Positions 48,394-58,337 of a stretch of 64,000 nt of DNA are shown here, piece by piece. Source of the DNA: Gemmatimonadota bacterium (lineage in GTDB: Bacteria; Gemmatimonadota; Gemmatimonadetes; Longimicrobiales; Gaopeijiaceae); contig JAPPGF010000011.1 of the NCBI GenBank assembly GCA_028875075.1, positions 1 through 64,000 of the forward strand. Reading direction: 5' to 3'. A model generated the notes under the pieces. That model saw only the letters and a list, made by a program, of their open reading frames with translations. It did no database searches and was not told the DNA's origin. Positions within the stretch are counted from its first letter, which is position 1. Every line of letters starts with the position of its first letter. The translations under genes were made by a program, and so were the position numbers.

Positions 48394-49829
48394 GTCGCCG
48401 CGGCGGCAGCGTGGAGCGCCCGCAGGACAGGCCCTAGCTTGATCCCCGCCTCGAGCCACTCGGCCTCCGGGCGTGAGCCGGCCACGATTCCCGCCCCTGC
48501 GAACAGCCGCCAGCCGCGCTCCGACAAGACCGCGCTGCGGAGCGCCGGCGAGAACATCCCGTTGCCCTCGAGGTCGAACCAGCCGACAGGTCCCGCGTAC
48601 CAACCGCGCTCGAACGGCTCCTCGTGTGCCAGCAACTCCAACGCTGCACCGCGAGGCTCCCCGCACACGGACGGAGTGGGATGTAGAATCGAAAGGGCAT
48701 CTAGGACCGTAGTGTCATCAACGAGTCGGGCCCGGATCTTGGTCTCCAGGTGTTGAACGGCGGGGAGCACTAGGACGTGCGGGTTCTCCTCCGCTCGGAC
48801 GCCCGTGGCCACGTGTTCGAGTCGCTGCACTACGTCCTCGACCAAGATCTGATGCTCCTCCCTGTCTTTGGCACTCGCCAGGAGCTGGAGCGCGAGCGCT
48901 TCACGCTCCTCGTCGCTCGCGCCGCGCCTTACGGTGCCCGCTACCGCCGTCGCGCGGAACACGCCGCTCCGGACGGTCGCGATCGTCTCCGGTGCTGCAC
49001 CGATCAGCACGCGACCGCGTTGGGGCTCGAAATAGAAGACGTGGCTGTCGCGATTATCGGCCCATAGGTGATCCAAGACATCCAGAGGATCCAGATTTGG
49101 GTCGGGCACGTCGAGTGTACGCGCAAGCACGACCTTGCGAACCGCCCCGTCGTGGATCGCCCGGAGTGAGTGCTCGACCGCCGCGTCCCACGCCTCGCGA
49201 TCCGACTCGTTCGCACGCAGTTCGCTCCGGGCTGAGGGAGCTGGGCCGTCCGTCCTCCCGTGAAGTACAGACAGCCGAGCGGCCAACCCAAACGCGCGTG
49301 CCTCTAGGCGCGCATATAACGCTTCGTCAGACTCGCCTACGCGGCCGAGCGCGCGCACATGGAGATGCGCGACGCCCTCCGCATCGCCATCGAGCTCAAC
49401 AGCGGGAAGGTGAAATAGGGCAGATGGGAAACCCCTCCATAGCCGCGATGCGCCCGGCGTGTCGCGGAACGAGAACCCGCCAAAGAATCGTGGGCGTCTG
49501 ATCAGGCGGGGATCGCCGCCCTCCGGCCAACTCGGGCCGGCGTCGCCACCCGCCACGGCTGCGGCGTGGCGCACCTGCTCGAACCGTTCGGGACCGGGCT
49601 CCGCACCCACGGTGGCCACGATCCCGGCGTGTGCGACCCAACGCTCGCCGTGGGACCAAAAACCACGTGCGCTCTGCGAAGCCCGAAGCAGGTCTAGGGG
49701 GGAAGCACCCGCAAGCTCCACGGAAAAGCTGGCCAGACGGCCTGCTGGCCGCTCCTCCGGTGCGTGCCGGAGCCCGTGCCGGGACGTGAAGTTGGCGCGA
49801 ACGTCGATAATGATGCCGGTCCTTCCCAA
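48390..49829 (-). CDS. menF: Isochorismate synthase
   Basis: 479 residues of the chorismate-binding family. The conserved C-terminal half has the general-base lysine in VRKVVLARTLDV, then FYFEPQRGRVLIGAAPETI, AGTVRRGASDEEREALA, LHPTPSVCGEPRGAAL, ERGWYAGPVGWFDLEGNGMFSPALRSA and AGAGIVAGSRPEAEWLE. It diverts chorismate to isochorismate for menaquinone. First gene of menF-D-B-A-E. The possibility of a siderophore EntC role is unlikely given the context. Confidence 0.94.
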   Translation of the reverse strand: MGRTGIIIDVRANFTSRHGLRHAPEERPAGRLASFSVELAGASPLDLLRASQSARGFWSHGERWVAHAGIVATVGAEPGPERFEQVRHAAAVAGGDAGPSWPEGGDPRLIRRPRFFGGFSFRDTPGASRLWRGFPSALFHLPAVELDGDAEGVAHLHVRALGRVGESDEALYARLEARAFGLAARLSVLHGRTDGPAPSARSELRANESDREAWDAAVEHSLRAIHDGAVRKVVLARTLDVPDPNLDPLDVLDHLWADNRDSHVFYFEPQRGRVLIGAAPETIATVRSGVFRATAVAGTVRRGASDEEREALALQLLASAKDREEHQILVEDVVQRLEHVATGVRAEENPHVLVLPAVQHLETKIRARLVDDTTVLDALSILHPTPSVCGEPRGAALELLAHEEPFERGWYAGPVGWFDLEGNGMFSPALRSAVLSERGWRLFAGAGIVAGSRPEAEWLEAGIKLGPVLRALHAAAAAT

Positions 49830-50142
49830 AGAGACCAGTGCGCTAGGTAGGTGATGCGGGAAGGGAATATACGGAAGGCTAGTGGCCGGTCTACGCCGAG
49901 GCGGTGTCCCCGGCGAAGTACGCTAGCGGCTCATCAGCAACGACAGCAGACCGCCAGACATGTTCCCGGCCAGATCGCAGGCGATGTTGCGTCAGACCTG
50001 GCCGCGCGTGAGCCAAGGCAGAGGCTTCGGTCAAGGGACCCCTGCAGCAGCCGCCCGTCACGCCCCGCAGTACCGCGCTAGCCTCCCGAAGATCGAGGCC
50101 GGAGGACATGCCAAGGGAGCTCTGAGTCATCAAGAAGGAATC
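49830..50142. other. Region between menF and murI; one doubtful ORF
   Basis: About 313 bp downstream of murI and upstream of menF. A minus-strand frame (49891-50133, 80 codons, ATG about ten bases after the murI stop) could encode a small protein, but it has no recognisable content and a poor ribosome site, so I do not call it. No terminator or RNA stood out. Confidence 0.4.
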
Positions 50143-50994
50143 CTAGACCGTTGCGGAGAGATTGCCTTCCACTTCCACTCTCTCGACCGCGTCGATCATG
50201 TCGCCGATCAGCAGACGACCGACGTGGCGAAAGCGGAGAGGAAGGTCGCTCACGCTGAATACCCGGACCGGACGCTGAGAGCACGGGGCCAGAAGATCGT
50301 GCTCCCGGAGCACCTCGGCCACGTCCGTCGCGGTCTCCTCAGCCGAATCGATGAGGCGAACCCCCGGCCCCATGACATCGCCGATCAGTTGACGTAACGC
50401 CGGATAGTGAGTGCAACCGAGAACAAGCGTGTCGATACCGAGCGCGCACAGAGGAGCCAGATAATCCTCAGCGATCAGGCGGGCGGCCGCGTGATGCGCC
50501 AACCCCTCTTCCACGAGCGGCACGAACAGCGGACATGCCTGCGCGTGCACTTCCACGACCGGTCGCAGCGTGCGGACCGCTCGTTCATAGGCACCAGAGG
50601 CGATCGTGCCTGTGGTTCCGATCACACCGATCCTTCCCGACTCGCTGGCACGATGAGCCGCGCGCGCACCCGCAGCGACAACTCCCAGCACGGGTACCGC
50701 GACTTTGCTCTCCAAGTCGTTCAACGCGTATGCGCTCGCCGTGTTGCAGGCGACTACGATCATCTTCACGCCACGCCCGAGCAGAAAACGCCCTGCCTCG
50801 CGCGAGAAGCGGCAAATGGTCTCGGGCGACTTGGTCCCGTAAGGGACCCTGGCCGTGTCGCCGAAATAGAGGATAGACTCGTGGGGTAGGCGGTCCACGA
50901 GTTCCTTCACTACCGTGAGTCCCCCCAAACCGGAGTCGAACACGCCGATCGGTCGACGACGGTAAGCCGCCGACCTGACCTCAGGGGGAAGCAT
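50143..50994 (-). CDS. murI: Glutamate racemase
   Basis: 283 residues from the ATG at 50994. It interconverts L- and D-glutamate for peptidoglycan. The two catalytic cysteines are in VVACNTASA and LGCTHYP, and it opens with IGVFDSGLGGLTVVKEL. The start is not certain: the frame is open to 51096, and no candidate has a good ribosome site, but the conserved domain begins about 15 residues after this ATG. Confidence 0.95.
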   Translation of the reverse strand: MLPPEVRSAAYRRRPIGVFDSGLGGLTVVKELVDRLPHESILYFGDTARVPYGTKSPETICRFSREAGRFLLGRGVKMIVVACNTASAYALNDLESKVAVPVLGVVAAGARAAHRASESGRIGVIGTTGTIASGAYERAVRTLRPVVEVHAQACPLFVPLVEEGLAHHAAARLIAEDYLAPLCALGIDTLVLGCTHYPALRQLIGDVMGPGVRLIDSAEETATDVAEVLREHDLLAPCSQRPVRVFSVSDLPLRFRHVGRLLIGDMIDAVERVEVEGNLSATV

Positions 50995-51464
50995 GTTCTC
51001 GGGGTCAGCTTGGCCGACGGCGGGATGTGAAGCGACGGTGGACTCGTCCAAGCGAGGGCTCCTTCGGTGGCTTCGAGGTCGACGCCTGCGAACCACCTAA
51101 AGAGTCAAGGAGACCCCGCGGCGTGACTCGACGCGACCGTGCTACCGAAGAAGAGCTCATCGGTTCCTGTACCTTAGGCGTATGAGCTGCTCACAAACGC
51201 AAGCACGGCCCCATAGGCTGGGATCGTCCAGCTCTCCTTCCAGCGAACAGGACGCAGTCGAGCCGATTCCCGCGCTCCACAAGAGCGACCGCGGGTGCGT
51301 CTCTCCCTGCGAGCGGGCTATTCGATAGAGCTGTCGACCGGTACGCGGAACAGCATCGCCAACGCGTACGCTGAGAACATCCGTCTCCCTTGACAGGGGC
51401 GCCTTGACGCCAAGATTTAGGCTAAACTAATCATTAGTTCGTACAGAGTTCTCGGAGGAAGCAC
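50995..51464. other. Divergent control region, murI / copper oxidase operon
   Basis: About 470 bp. Near the right end lie AT-rich elements unusual for this window, including TTGACA- and TTGACG-like hexamers at 51388-51412, and the palindrome listed separately. The rest shows nothing recognisable. Confidence 0.45.
51425..51439. promoter_or_regulatory. Perfect 15-bp palindrome, candidate operator
   Basis: AACTAATCATTAGTT: two 7-bp arms around one central base, in an AT-rich island 25 bp before the start codon of the copper oxidase, just downstream of the likely -35/-10 area. A dimeric repressor site is the natural reading. No regulator gene lies nearby, so the protein is unknown. Confidence 0.5.
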
Positions 51465-52508
51465 GTGGGGACGGAACAGGACGGCGCACTGACGCGCAGG
51501 GCGCTCCTGCGCGCGGGAGCCGCTGGCGCCCTGGGCATCACCGCCGGGGGGGGAGCAAGCGCGATCGTGGGAGCGCCCGCCGCGCAAGCGCGGGGGCCGC
51601 AGGTCGCGCGCGGGGGCCGCGAGCACGTCCACTCCCTGGGGACCGGCGGGGGCGACGTCGACACTTCGCGTTTCGATCCTTCGGTCTTCCTAGAGCAGTT
51701 CGACTGGGGTGAAATATCGACCCTGCCGGATGGTGGCGTGCTCCGCACATACCGGATCACGGCGCTCGATCGCTCGATCGAGGTCGCTCCCGGCGTACAT
51801 TTCGAGGCGTGGACGTATAACGGCTCCGTGCCCGGTCCCACCCTGCGCTGCACCGAGGGCGACCGGCTGCTGGTTGAGTTCTCCAATGCGGGGAGCCATC
51901 CGCACACCATCCATTTCCACGGCGTGCATCCAGCCGATATGGACGGCGTATTCGAGATCGTGGAGCCCGGCGACAGCTTCACTTACGAATTCGACGCGAA
52001 ACCGGCGGGTGTGCAGCTCTACCACTGTCACGCCGTGCCACTCAAGCGACACGTGCACAAGGGCCTTTACGGCGCGTTCATCATCGATCCCAGAGGAACG
52101 AAGCTCACACCCGCGCGTGAGATGGTCATGGTGATGAATGGCTTTGACACGAATTACGACGGGGAAAACGAGATCTACGCCGTCAACTCCGTGGCTTTCC
52201 ACTACCAGCGTAACCCTATCCGAATCCGTACGGGCGAACTCGTGCGTCTCTACCTGATCAACATGACCGAGTTCGACCTGATCAACTCCTTCCACCTCCA
52301 CGGGAATTTCTTCAAGTACTGGCGCACGGGCACGCGGCCCGAGCACTACGACTACACGGACAACGTGATGCTCTGTCAGGGCGAGCGTGGCGTGATGGAG
52401 TTCACGTTCGAACACACGGGTCTGTTCATGTTCCATGCCCACCAGAGCGAGTTCGCAGAGCTGGGATGGATGGGACTCTTCGACGTGAGCGAGGATCCAG
52501 TTGCCTGA
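51465..52508 (+). CDS. Two-domain multicopper oxidase, Tat-exported (NirK-like fold)
   Basis: 347 residues. A twin-arginine signal (TRRALLRAGAAGALG) leads to two cupredoxin domains. Domain 1 holds HTIHFHGVH and the type-1 copper motif LYHCHAVPLKRHVHKGLYG (Cys, His, with Leu where nitrite reductases have axial Met). Domain 2 holds FHLHGNFF and FMFHAHQSEFAELGW, with no Cys. Copper sites are thus of NirK/two-domain oxidase layout. A laccase-like or metal-oxidising role fits better than nitrite reduction because of the Leu, but this is inference. The GTG start follows GGAGG. It overlaps the ZIP gene by eight bases. Confidence 0.85.
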   Translation: MGTEQDGALTRRALLRAGAAGALGITAGGGASAIVGAPAAQARGPQVARGGREHVHSLGTGGGDVDTSRFDPSVFLEQFDWGEISTLPDGGVLRTYRITALDRSIEVAPGVHFEAWTYNGSVPGPTLRCTEGDRLLVEFSNAGSHPHTIHFHGVHPADMDGVFEIVEPGDSFTYEFDAKPAGVQLYHCHAVPLKRHVHKGLYGAFIIDPRGTKLTPAREMVMVMNGFDTNYDGENEIYAVNSVAFHYQRNPIRIRTGELVRLYLINMTEFDLINSFHLHGNFFKYWRTGTRPEHYDYTDNVMLCQGERGVMEFTFEHTGLFMFHAHQSEFAELGWMGLFDVSEDPVA

Positions 52509-53775
52509 ACCCATCCGAACACCCTCGGGTGCGGACGGAAGGGAGGTCGGGCCTGTCGCCTCAGGTCGGCTTCCGCTCTGGCTGAGGGGGCTCCTGCCTC
52601 TGGTTCTTCTGGTGGCGCTCTTCGCACTCTTCCTGTTCACGGGTCCCCTCGGCGTGTTACGCGCCGCTTTTCCGCCCGTGGAGGAACTGACCATCGAGCG
52701 GATAGAGTTCCCCCAGAGCGGGCGGATCCGTGTTCACGTCGTGAACGGGGGGCCGGAGCCGGTCACCGTCTCGCAAGTGATGGTCGACGAGGCGTACTGG
52801 AACTTCACGATCGCCGGGGAGAGCACGCTCGATCGGCTGGACGACGTCACCATCGACGTCCTCTACCCCTGGGTCCACGGCGAGCCGATCGCAATCGGTC
52901 TGGTGAGTTCGAGCGGCCTGACGTTCACACACGAGGTTTCGGTCGCGACGGAGTCTCCGCGTGCCGATGTTCGGTATCTTTCGACATTCGCGCTGCTGGG
53001 CATCTACGTAGGCGTGATCCCGGTTTTTCTGGGTCTTCTATGGCTTCCGTTCCTGCGCGGGATCGCACACCACTGGACGGATTTCTTCTTGAGCCTGACG
53101 ATGGGACTGCTCGTATTCCTCGGGGTGGACGCTCTCGCAGAGGCGGTACAGATGAGTGGCGCGGTGGCTTCGGCCTTCCAGGGAATCGGCCTCGTCACAC
53201 TGGGCGTGATCGGCGCGCCCCTGCTGATTGAAGGCGTGGGTCGATTGGGTCGGCGCGCCCCGACGGCAAGCGAGGAAATCTCCTCCGCCGTAACCCGGCG
53301 AGCCGAGGCCCTGAGGATCGCCACGCTGATCGCGGTCGGCATCGGCCTGCACAACCTGGGCGAGGGCCTAGCCATCGGTTCCGCCTATGCTGCGGGTGAG
53401 CTCGCGCTCGGCTCCGCGCTCGTGGTCGGCTTCCTGCTCCACAATACGACCGAAGGCATCGGGATCGTGGCTCCTCTGGCGCGGCAGCCCGCACGGATCG
53501 CGCTGCTGGTCGGCCTCGGGGCACTCGCTGGCGTTCCCACTATCTTGGGCGCATGGATGGGCGGGCTCTCGTATTCTCCCGTGACGACGGTGCTCTTTCT
53601 GGCGATCGGCGCAGGCGCAGTGTTGCAGGTCGTGTTCGCCATCGGCCGGCTGCTCTCCCGCAGGGTCGGCCCCCAGGGGGAGCGGGGCGCGTGGCTCGTG
53701 CGTCCTCTGAACGCGGCCGGGCTGATCGCGGGGCTCACGATCATGTACGTCACCGGACTCTGGGTGGCCGTGTGA
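52501..53775 (+). CDS. ZIP family metal transporter with extracytoplasmic N-domain
   Basis: 424 residues. TM1 (about 25-50) is followed by a roughly 100-residue extracytoplasmic beta-rich domain, then seven to eight helices with the two ZIP metal motifs HNLGEG and HNTTEG. ZIP carriers bring Zn, Fe or Mn into the cytoplasm. The TTG start lies inside the end of the multicopper oxidase gene, so the two are translationally coupled. An oxidase paired with a ZIP carrier suggests oxidation-linked metal handling. Confidence 0.88.
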   Translation: MPEPIRTPSGADGREVGPVASGRLPLWLRGLLPLVLLVALFALFLFTGPLGVLRAAFPPVEELTIERIEFPQSGRIRVHVVNGGPEPVTVSQVMVDEAYWNFTIAGESTLDRLDDVTIDVLYPWVHGEPIAIGLVSSSGLTFTHEVSVATESPRADVRYLSTFALLGIYVGVIPVFLGLLWLPFLRGIAHHWTDFFLSLTMGLLVFLGVDALAEAVQMSGAVASAFQGIGLVTLGVIGAPLLIEGVGRLGRRAPTASEEISSAVTRRAEALRIATLIAVGIGLHNLGEGLAIGSAYAAGELALGSALVVGFLLHNTTEGIGIVAPLARQPARIALLVGLGALAGVPTILGAWMGGLSYSPVTTVLFLAIGAGAVLQVVFAIGRLLSRRVGPQGERGAWLVRPLNAAGLIAGLTIMYVTGLWVAV

Positions 53776-54308
53776 GGAGCCCGGCGCACGTCGCGCTTAC
53801 ATGGCTGCGGCTCGCGTGCGCCGCCCTGTGGCTCGCCACGGGCCTCGGCGCGCAGACGCTGGAAGGCACCGGGCCACCGCCGGACGGCTTCACTTGGCGC
53901 CCGTCCCCGGGGGTCCGTGCCGGGTTCGACTACCGCAACCAGGCACCGTCGGTAGGTGCCCTGTTGCACCTGCCGGTCCCGGGCCTGCCGGCTGCGGTGA
54001 CCCCGGGAGGCGACCTAGTCTTTCAGGATGGGCTGACGGAACGACAGGTGACCGTCGACGTCACCGTAGACATCGGCGGAATCCAACTAGGCGGTGGTCC
54101 CGTGGCGCTGAACTCGGTCTTCACGGACGACGGTGAGCGCGAGAGCAAAGCGGGGTATACGTTCCTGGCTGCCTTACGCGGCCAAGCGGGAAGACTCGGA
54201 ACCGAACTTGAGTTCCGCTGGGTTCGTGTGGCCGAGCTCGACTCCCGCTTCATCATGCTCGCGTTCACGTGGACACCCGGCGCACCGGCAAGCCCCCGCC
54301 CCTTCTGA
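53772..54308 (+). CDS. Exported protein of the oxidase-ZIP operon, unknown function
   Basis: 178 residues from GTG 53772, which overlaps the ZIP stop by GTGA. A signal peptide (LRLACAALWLATGLGAQ-T) is followed by a Gly/Pro-rich, beta-rich sequence ending in FRWVRVAELDSRFIMLAFTW with a C-terminal tail PRPF. No family recognised; a small outer-membrane or periplasmic protein is likely. Its coupling implies a role in the same metal pathway. Confidence 0.7.
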   Translation: MRSPAHVALTWLRLACAALWLATGLGAQTLEGTGPPPDGFTWRPSPGVRAGFDYRNQAPSVGALLHLPVPGLPAAVTPGGDLVFQDGLTERQVTVDVTVDIGGIQLGGGPVALNSVFTDDGERESKAGYTFLAALRGQAGRLGTELEFRWVRVAELDSRFIMLAFTWTPGAPASPRPF

Positions 54309-54520
54309 GAGCAGTCAGGAATACGCTCGGGTGGTCCGGCTCAACTACCGGACCATGCTTGTCTCCGCCGGTTCCTCCGGCCAACGCACAGCCCAGCCGA
54401 TCGTTGTTCGCGCAACTTCTGGTGTACGGCAATGCCGCGAACCATCGAAGAGGCAGGCTGCCCCTATCCGTAGTGGCATCCGCTCTCACGCCCGGGCGGA
54501 ACCGGGCCAACGAACCGCGT

Positions 54521-55159
54521 CTAGGCGGCGGCCCCGGCGGCGGCGCCCCGCGCCCGTGTGACGCTCCTAAGCCGGCGTAGCCACCACGCCGTGCGGAGCG
54601 CCATGGCAACAGCCCATACGATCAGCGCGAAGGTAGGCCACCGATCGTCCGCCTTGGTGACCCAGTAGTAGTGAATGATCCCGAACAGCGCCGCAACGTA
54701 CACGAGTCGGTGCAGTCTCACCCAGTTCCTGCCGAGGCGTCGTATCCAACCCCTTGTCGAGGTTATCGCGAGCGGAATCAGCAGCATGAAGGCGCTGAAG
54801 CCGATCAGAATGTAGGGTCGCTCAGCGATATCTTCGACGATGTACTCCCAGGCGAAGAACTGGTCCACGCCTATCCAGATGAGGAAGTGAAGCGTCACGT
54901 AGAAGAACGCGAACAACCCGATCAGGCGGCGCGCCTTCTGGAGACCGTTCCAACCCGTGAGTCGACGAACGGGAGTCACGCCCACAGCGCAGAGCAGCGT
55001 GGTCAACGAAGTGAGTCCACCCCAAAGCTGCAGTTCTGCGATGGGATTCGCACCGAAACCGTCTCCCAAGAAAAATCGGTAGACGGCCCAACCCAGCGGG
55101 GTCAGCCCGAGTATCCAGACACCGGTCTTAAGGAATAGAACGTGCCGCTTCAGTACCAC
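54521..55159 (-). CDS. msrQ: MsrQ haem-binding membrane subunit
   Basis: 212 residues, about six transmembrane helices, with the His pairs expected for haem b ([28 protein letters not shown]). It passes quinol electrons to periplasmic MsrP. The GTG start at 55159 overlaps the msrP end by ten bases. The C-terminus is Ala/Arg-rich. Confidence 0.93.
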   Translation of the reverse strand: MVLKRHVLFLKTGVWILGLTPLGWAVYRFFLGDGFGANPIAELQLWGGLTSLTTLLCAVGVTPVRRLTGWNGLQKARRLIGLFAFFYVTLHFLIWIGVDQFFAWEYIVEDIAERPYILIGFSAFMLLIPLAITSTRGWIRRLGRNWVRLHRLVYVAALFGIIHYYWVTKADDRWPTFALIVWAVAMALRTAWWLRRLRSVTRARGAAAGAAA

Positions 55160-56079
55160 CTGGTGAGGTCCATCCCTCGGTACATGTGCGCGACCTGTTC
55201 CGCATATCCATTGAACGCCAGGGTCATGCGTCGTCGGAATTCGCCGATACGGCGCTCACGGGCCTGGCTCCAGCGCGGATGGTCCACGTCGGGGTTCACG
55301 TTGGCGTAGAACCCGTACTCGTGGGGAGCCATCTCCTGCCACGTGTTTAGTGGCATCTCGCGGGTGAAGCGAATCCTGACAATCGATTTCACGCTCTTGA
55401 AGCCGTACTTCCACGGCACCACGAGGCGTAGCGGCGCCCCGTTCTGGTTGAGCAGGTCCTTGCCGTAGATGCCTGTAGCCAGGAGAGTCAGATCGTTAAA
55501 CGCCTCGTCCATTCGTAGGCCTTCAACGTAGGGCCATGGAAGCATCGGATGGCGCTGCCCAGGCATCTCCGACGGCCGGAGTACAGTAGTCATCTCTACG
55601 AAACGCGCGTCGCTATTGGGCTGCGCCCTCAGGAGCACGTCACGCAGCCGTACCCCGCGCCAGGGTATCACCATCGACCACGCCTCGACGCAGCGCAGGC
55701 GGTACGTGCGCTCGACGACCTCGTGGCCCTGCAGCAGATCCTCAAGTGCAAGTGTGCCCGGGTTGTCGCACTCGCCGTCGACGACCACGCTCCACGGCAG
55801 CGGCTTGAAGTCGCCCGAGTAACGAGCAGGATCCCCCTTCTGGCTGCCGAATTCGTAGAAGTTGTTGTAGGTGGTGATATCCTCGTACGGAGTGGGCTCC
55901 TCCACCTGCTGCGTGTATAACGCCCCAGGCACGCGCCCGGCCAGCGTGGACGGCAGGACTACGGCCCCGACGGCGGCACCTTGAGCTATGAAGCGGCGAC
56001 GATCCAGGTATAGCTCATAGGGAGTGATCTCGGAGGACAGGATATCGCCCTCGCCGACGCGACGTTTACGAATCAACAT
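55150..56079 (-). CDS. msrP: MsrP molybdopterin methionine sulfoxide reductase subunit
   Basis: 309 residues with a Tat motif ([15 protein letters not shown]) and a sulfite-oxidase-fold Mo domain. The molybdenum cysteine is in [15 protein letters not shown], and [21 protein letters not shown] contains the pterin-binding Arg/Lys. It repairs oxidised methionines of periplasmic proteins using electrons from MsrQ. The pair forms one operon. Confidence 0.95.
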   Translation of the reverse strand: MLIRKRRVGEGDILSSEITPYELYLDRRRFIAQGAAVGAVVLPSTLAGRVPGALYTQQVEEPTPYEDITTYNNFYEFGSQKGDPARYSGDFKPLPWSVVVDGECDNPGTLALEDLLQGHEVVERTYRLRCVEAWSMVIPWRGVRLRDVLLRAQPNSDARFVEMTTVLRPSEMPGQRHPMLPWPYVEGLRMDEAFNDLTLLATGIYGKDLLNQNGAPLRLVVPWKYGFKSVKSIVRIRFTREMPLNTWQEMAPHEYGFYANVNPDVDHPRWSQARERRIGEFRRRMTLAFNGYAEQVAHMYRGMDLTRWY

Positions 56080-56307
56080 GGTGCCCCCAAGAACGGTTCT
56101 CCTTGCTGCCGGACGGACCAGTTACTCCTATGGCCGATCACCCCATTCGGTTCCCTCAAGGTACCGCGGAACGGCAACCGCACGGCGACCACGCTCCCGG
56201 GCCCCCTGCCAGCATGCCCGGGTGCTTGAGCCCGTCCGGGTCCCTGCAACGGCGGCTACCTGAGATGTGAAGCGACGCAGGGTACGGGCTCGGTCGCGCT
56301 GGCGACC

Positions 56308-56913
56308 TTAGGCGACCCAACTGGGCCTAAGCGCCCTCTCGCGCTCGTAGCGCTTGATGTCGACCTCGTGCTCGAGCGTGAGCCCGATTTCGTCGAGGCC
56401 TTCCATGAGGCAGCGTCGCCGGAAGAGGTCAAGCTCGAAGGACACCCTGAAGCCGTCGTCACTCCAAATCTCGAGTGCCTCGAGGTCCACCGTGGCGCGG
56501 CAAGCACCCTCGAGTGCCCGTCGGATCAGCTCGCTAACCTGGGCCTCGGGCAACGTCACCGGCACGATGCCGGTCTGGTAGCAGTTGGAAAGGAAGATGT
56601 CCGCGTAGCTGGGTGCGACCACGGCACGGAAACCGTAGTCGTGCAGCGCCCAGGCCGCGTGCTCCCGCGACGATCCGCAGCCGAAATTTCGCCCCGAAAC
56701 GAGAATCTTCGCGTCCCGCAGCTCGGGCCGATTGAGCTCGAACTCCGGATTGGGAGAACCGTCGGTCAGATAGCGCCAGTCGTTGAACAGGAAGGCTCCG
56801 TAGCCGCTCCGTTCCACGCGCTTCAAGAACTGTTTCGGGATTATCTGGTCGGTGTCGACATCGACACGGTCCAGCGGAGCGACGACGCCCGCGACTTGCC
56901 GAAGCTTCTCCAC
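56308..56913 (-). CDS. leuD: 3-isopropylmalate dehydratase small subunit
   Basis: 201 residues. It has the swivel-domain motifs DVDTDQIIPKQFLK and GRNFGCGSSREHAAWAL (the SSREH substrate-binding segment) and FLSNCYQTGIVPVTL. It works with LeuC in leucine synthesis. The GTG start lies one base beyond the leuC stop. It is the last gene of the ilv-leu operon; leuA and leuB are not in the window. Confidence 0.96.
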   Translation of the reverse strand: MEKLRQVAGVVAPLDRVDVDTDQIIPKQFLKRVERSGYGAFLFNDWRYLTDGSPNPEFELNRPELRDAKILVSGRNFGCGSSREHAAWALHDYGFRAVVAPSYADIFLSNCYQTGIVPVTLPEAQVSELIRRALEGACRATVDLEALEIWSDDGFRVSFELDLFRRRCLMEGLDEIGLTLEHEVDIKRYERERALRPSWVA

Positions 56914-56914
56914 C

Positions 56915-58315
56915 TCAGGCCTCTCCCATGGCGCGTACGTCGACGAAGCGCCCTGTGACGGCCGCCGCCGCGGCCATGGCGGGACTCACCAGGTGCGTGC
57001 GACCACCCCTGCCCTGGCGTCCTTCAAAGTTACGGTTGGACGTGGACGCGCAGCGCTCGCCAGGCGCTAGGATGTCATCGTTCATGCCTAGACACATCGA
57101 GCAGCCCGGCTCGCGCCACTCAAAGCCGGCGGCCTTGAACACGGCGTCCAGCCCCTCCGCCTCTGCGTGTTCCTTCACCTGTTCAGAACCGGGCACTACC
57201 ATGGCGTTCACACGCGGATGCACACTCCGGCCCCTCACTACACGTGCCGCTGCCCGCAGGTCTTCCATGCGGGCGTTCGTACACGAGCCGAGGAAGACGC
57301 GGTCGATCTCGATCTCCTGTAGCGGCGTACCCGGCTCGATTGCCATGTATTCGAGCGCACGCTCGGCCGCCTGTCGAGCCGCACCGCTCGCGGGCAGGCC
57401 CGGGACGCACCCGGTCACGGGCGCCACCATCCCCGGATTCGTTCCCCACGTCACCATGGGTTCCAGCTCGTCAGCCGCAATGTCGACGGTTCTATCGTAG
57501 GATGCATCCGCGTCGGTGGGCAGGTCGCGCCAGCGACTCTCGGCCTCCTTCCATGCAGCCCCCTTCGGGGCCATCGGCCGGCCGTACAGATACGCGAGCG
57601 TAGTGTCGTCAGGCGCTACCATGCCGGCTCGCGCTCCGCCCTCGATCGACATGTTGCACACCGTCATCCGTCCCTCCATCGATAGCGAGCGGATAGCCGA
57701 GCCGGTGTACTCAATGACGTGACCGTTTCCGCCGTCGACACCGATCCGGCCGATGATGCCCAGAATCACGTCCTTGGCGGTGACGCCGAACGGCAACTCA
57801 CCCTCGACACGGATCTGCAACGTGTCGGGTTTCGTCAACGGAAGCGTCTGCGTGGCAAGCACGTGTTCCACATGACTCGTGCCGATTCCTACGGCAAACG
57901 CTCCAAAAGCGCCGTGCGTGGATGTGTGGCTATCCCCGCACACCACAGTCATGCCCGGTTGCGTGTAGCCGAGCTCGGGCCCAATGACGTGTACGATGCC
58001 TTGTTCCCTCGTGCCCATGTCGTAGAACGTGATGGCGAACTCTTCGACGTTCTTTCGCAGTGTCTCGATCTGGGTCCGAGCGGTCTGATCAACGATTGGG
58101 AGCGAGCGGTTAATCGTGGGTACGTTGTGGTCCACGGTCGCGATGGTGCGATCGGGTGAGCGCGGCTTGCGGCCCGCAATGCGCAGACCGTCGAAGGCCT
58201 GTGGTGAGGTGACCTCGTGCACGAGGTGGAGGTCGACGTAGATCAGCGTCGGCCTACCTGCCTCCTCGCGGACAATGTGCGCTTCCCAGAGTTTCTCGAA
58301 GAGGGTCTTGGCCAT
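56915..58315 (-). CDS. leuC: 3-isopropylmalate dehydratase large subunit
   Basis: 466 residues of the aconitase superfamily. The [4Fe-4S] cysteines are in [12 protein letters not shown] and [10 protein letters not shown], with [34 protein letters not shown] in domain 1. It isomerises 2- to 3-isopropylmalate with LeuD. It lies 22 bp downstream of ilvD. Confidence 0.97.
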   Translation of the reverse strand: MAKTLFEKLWEAHIVREEAGRPTLIYVDLHLVHEVTSPQAFDGLRIAGRKPRSPDRTIATVDHNVPTINRSLPIVDQTARTQIETLRKNVEEFAITFYDMGTREQGIVHVIGPELGYTQPGMTVVCGDSHTSTHGAFGAFAVGIGTSHVEHVLATQTLPLTKPDTLQIRVEGELPFGVTAKDVILGIIGRIGVDGGNGHVIEYTGSAIRSLSMEGRMTVCNMSIEGGARAGMVAPDDTTLAYLYGRPMAPKGAAWKEAESRWRDLPTDADASYDRTVDIAADELEPMVTWGTNPGMVAPVTGCVPGLPASGAARQAAERALEYMAIEPGTPLQEIEIDRVFLGSCTNARMEDLRAAARVVRGRSVHPRVNAMVVPGSEQVKEHAEAEGLDAVFKAAGFEWREPGCSMCLGMNDDILAPGERCASTSNRNFEGRQGRGGRTHLVSPAMAAAAAVTGRFVDVRAMGEA

Positions 58316-58337
58316 GCGCTTCCCTGGGGGCTTTCCT

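Noticed and set aside
49891-50133. 80-codon minus-strand ORF right behind murI
   Set aside because: Poor ribosome site and composition like a chance frame in GC-rich DNA.
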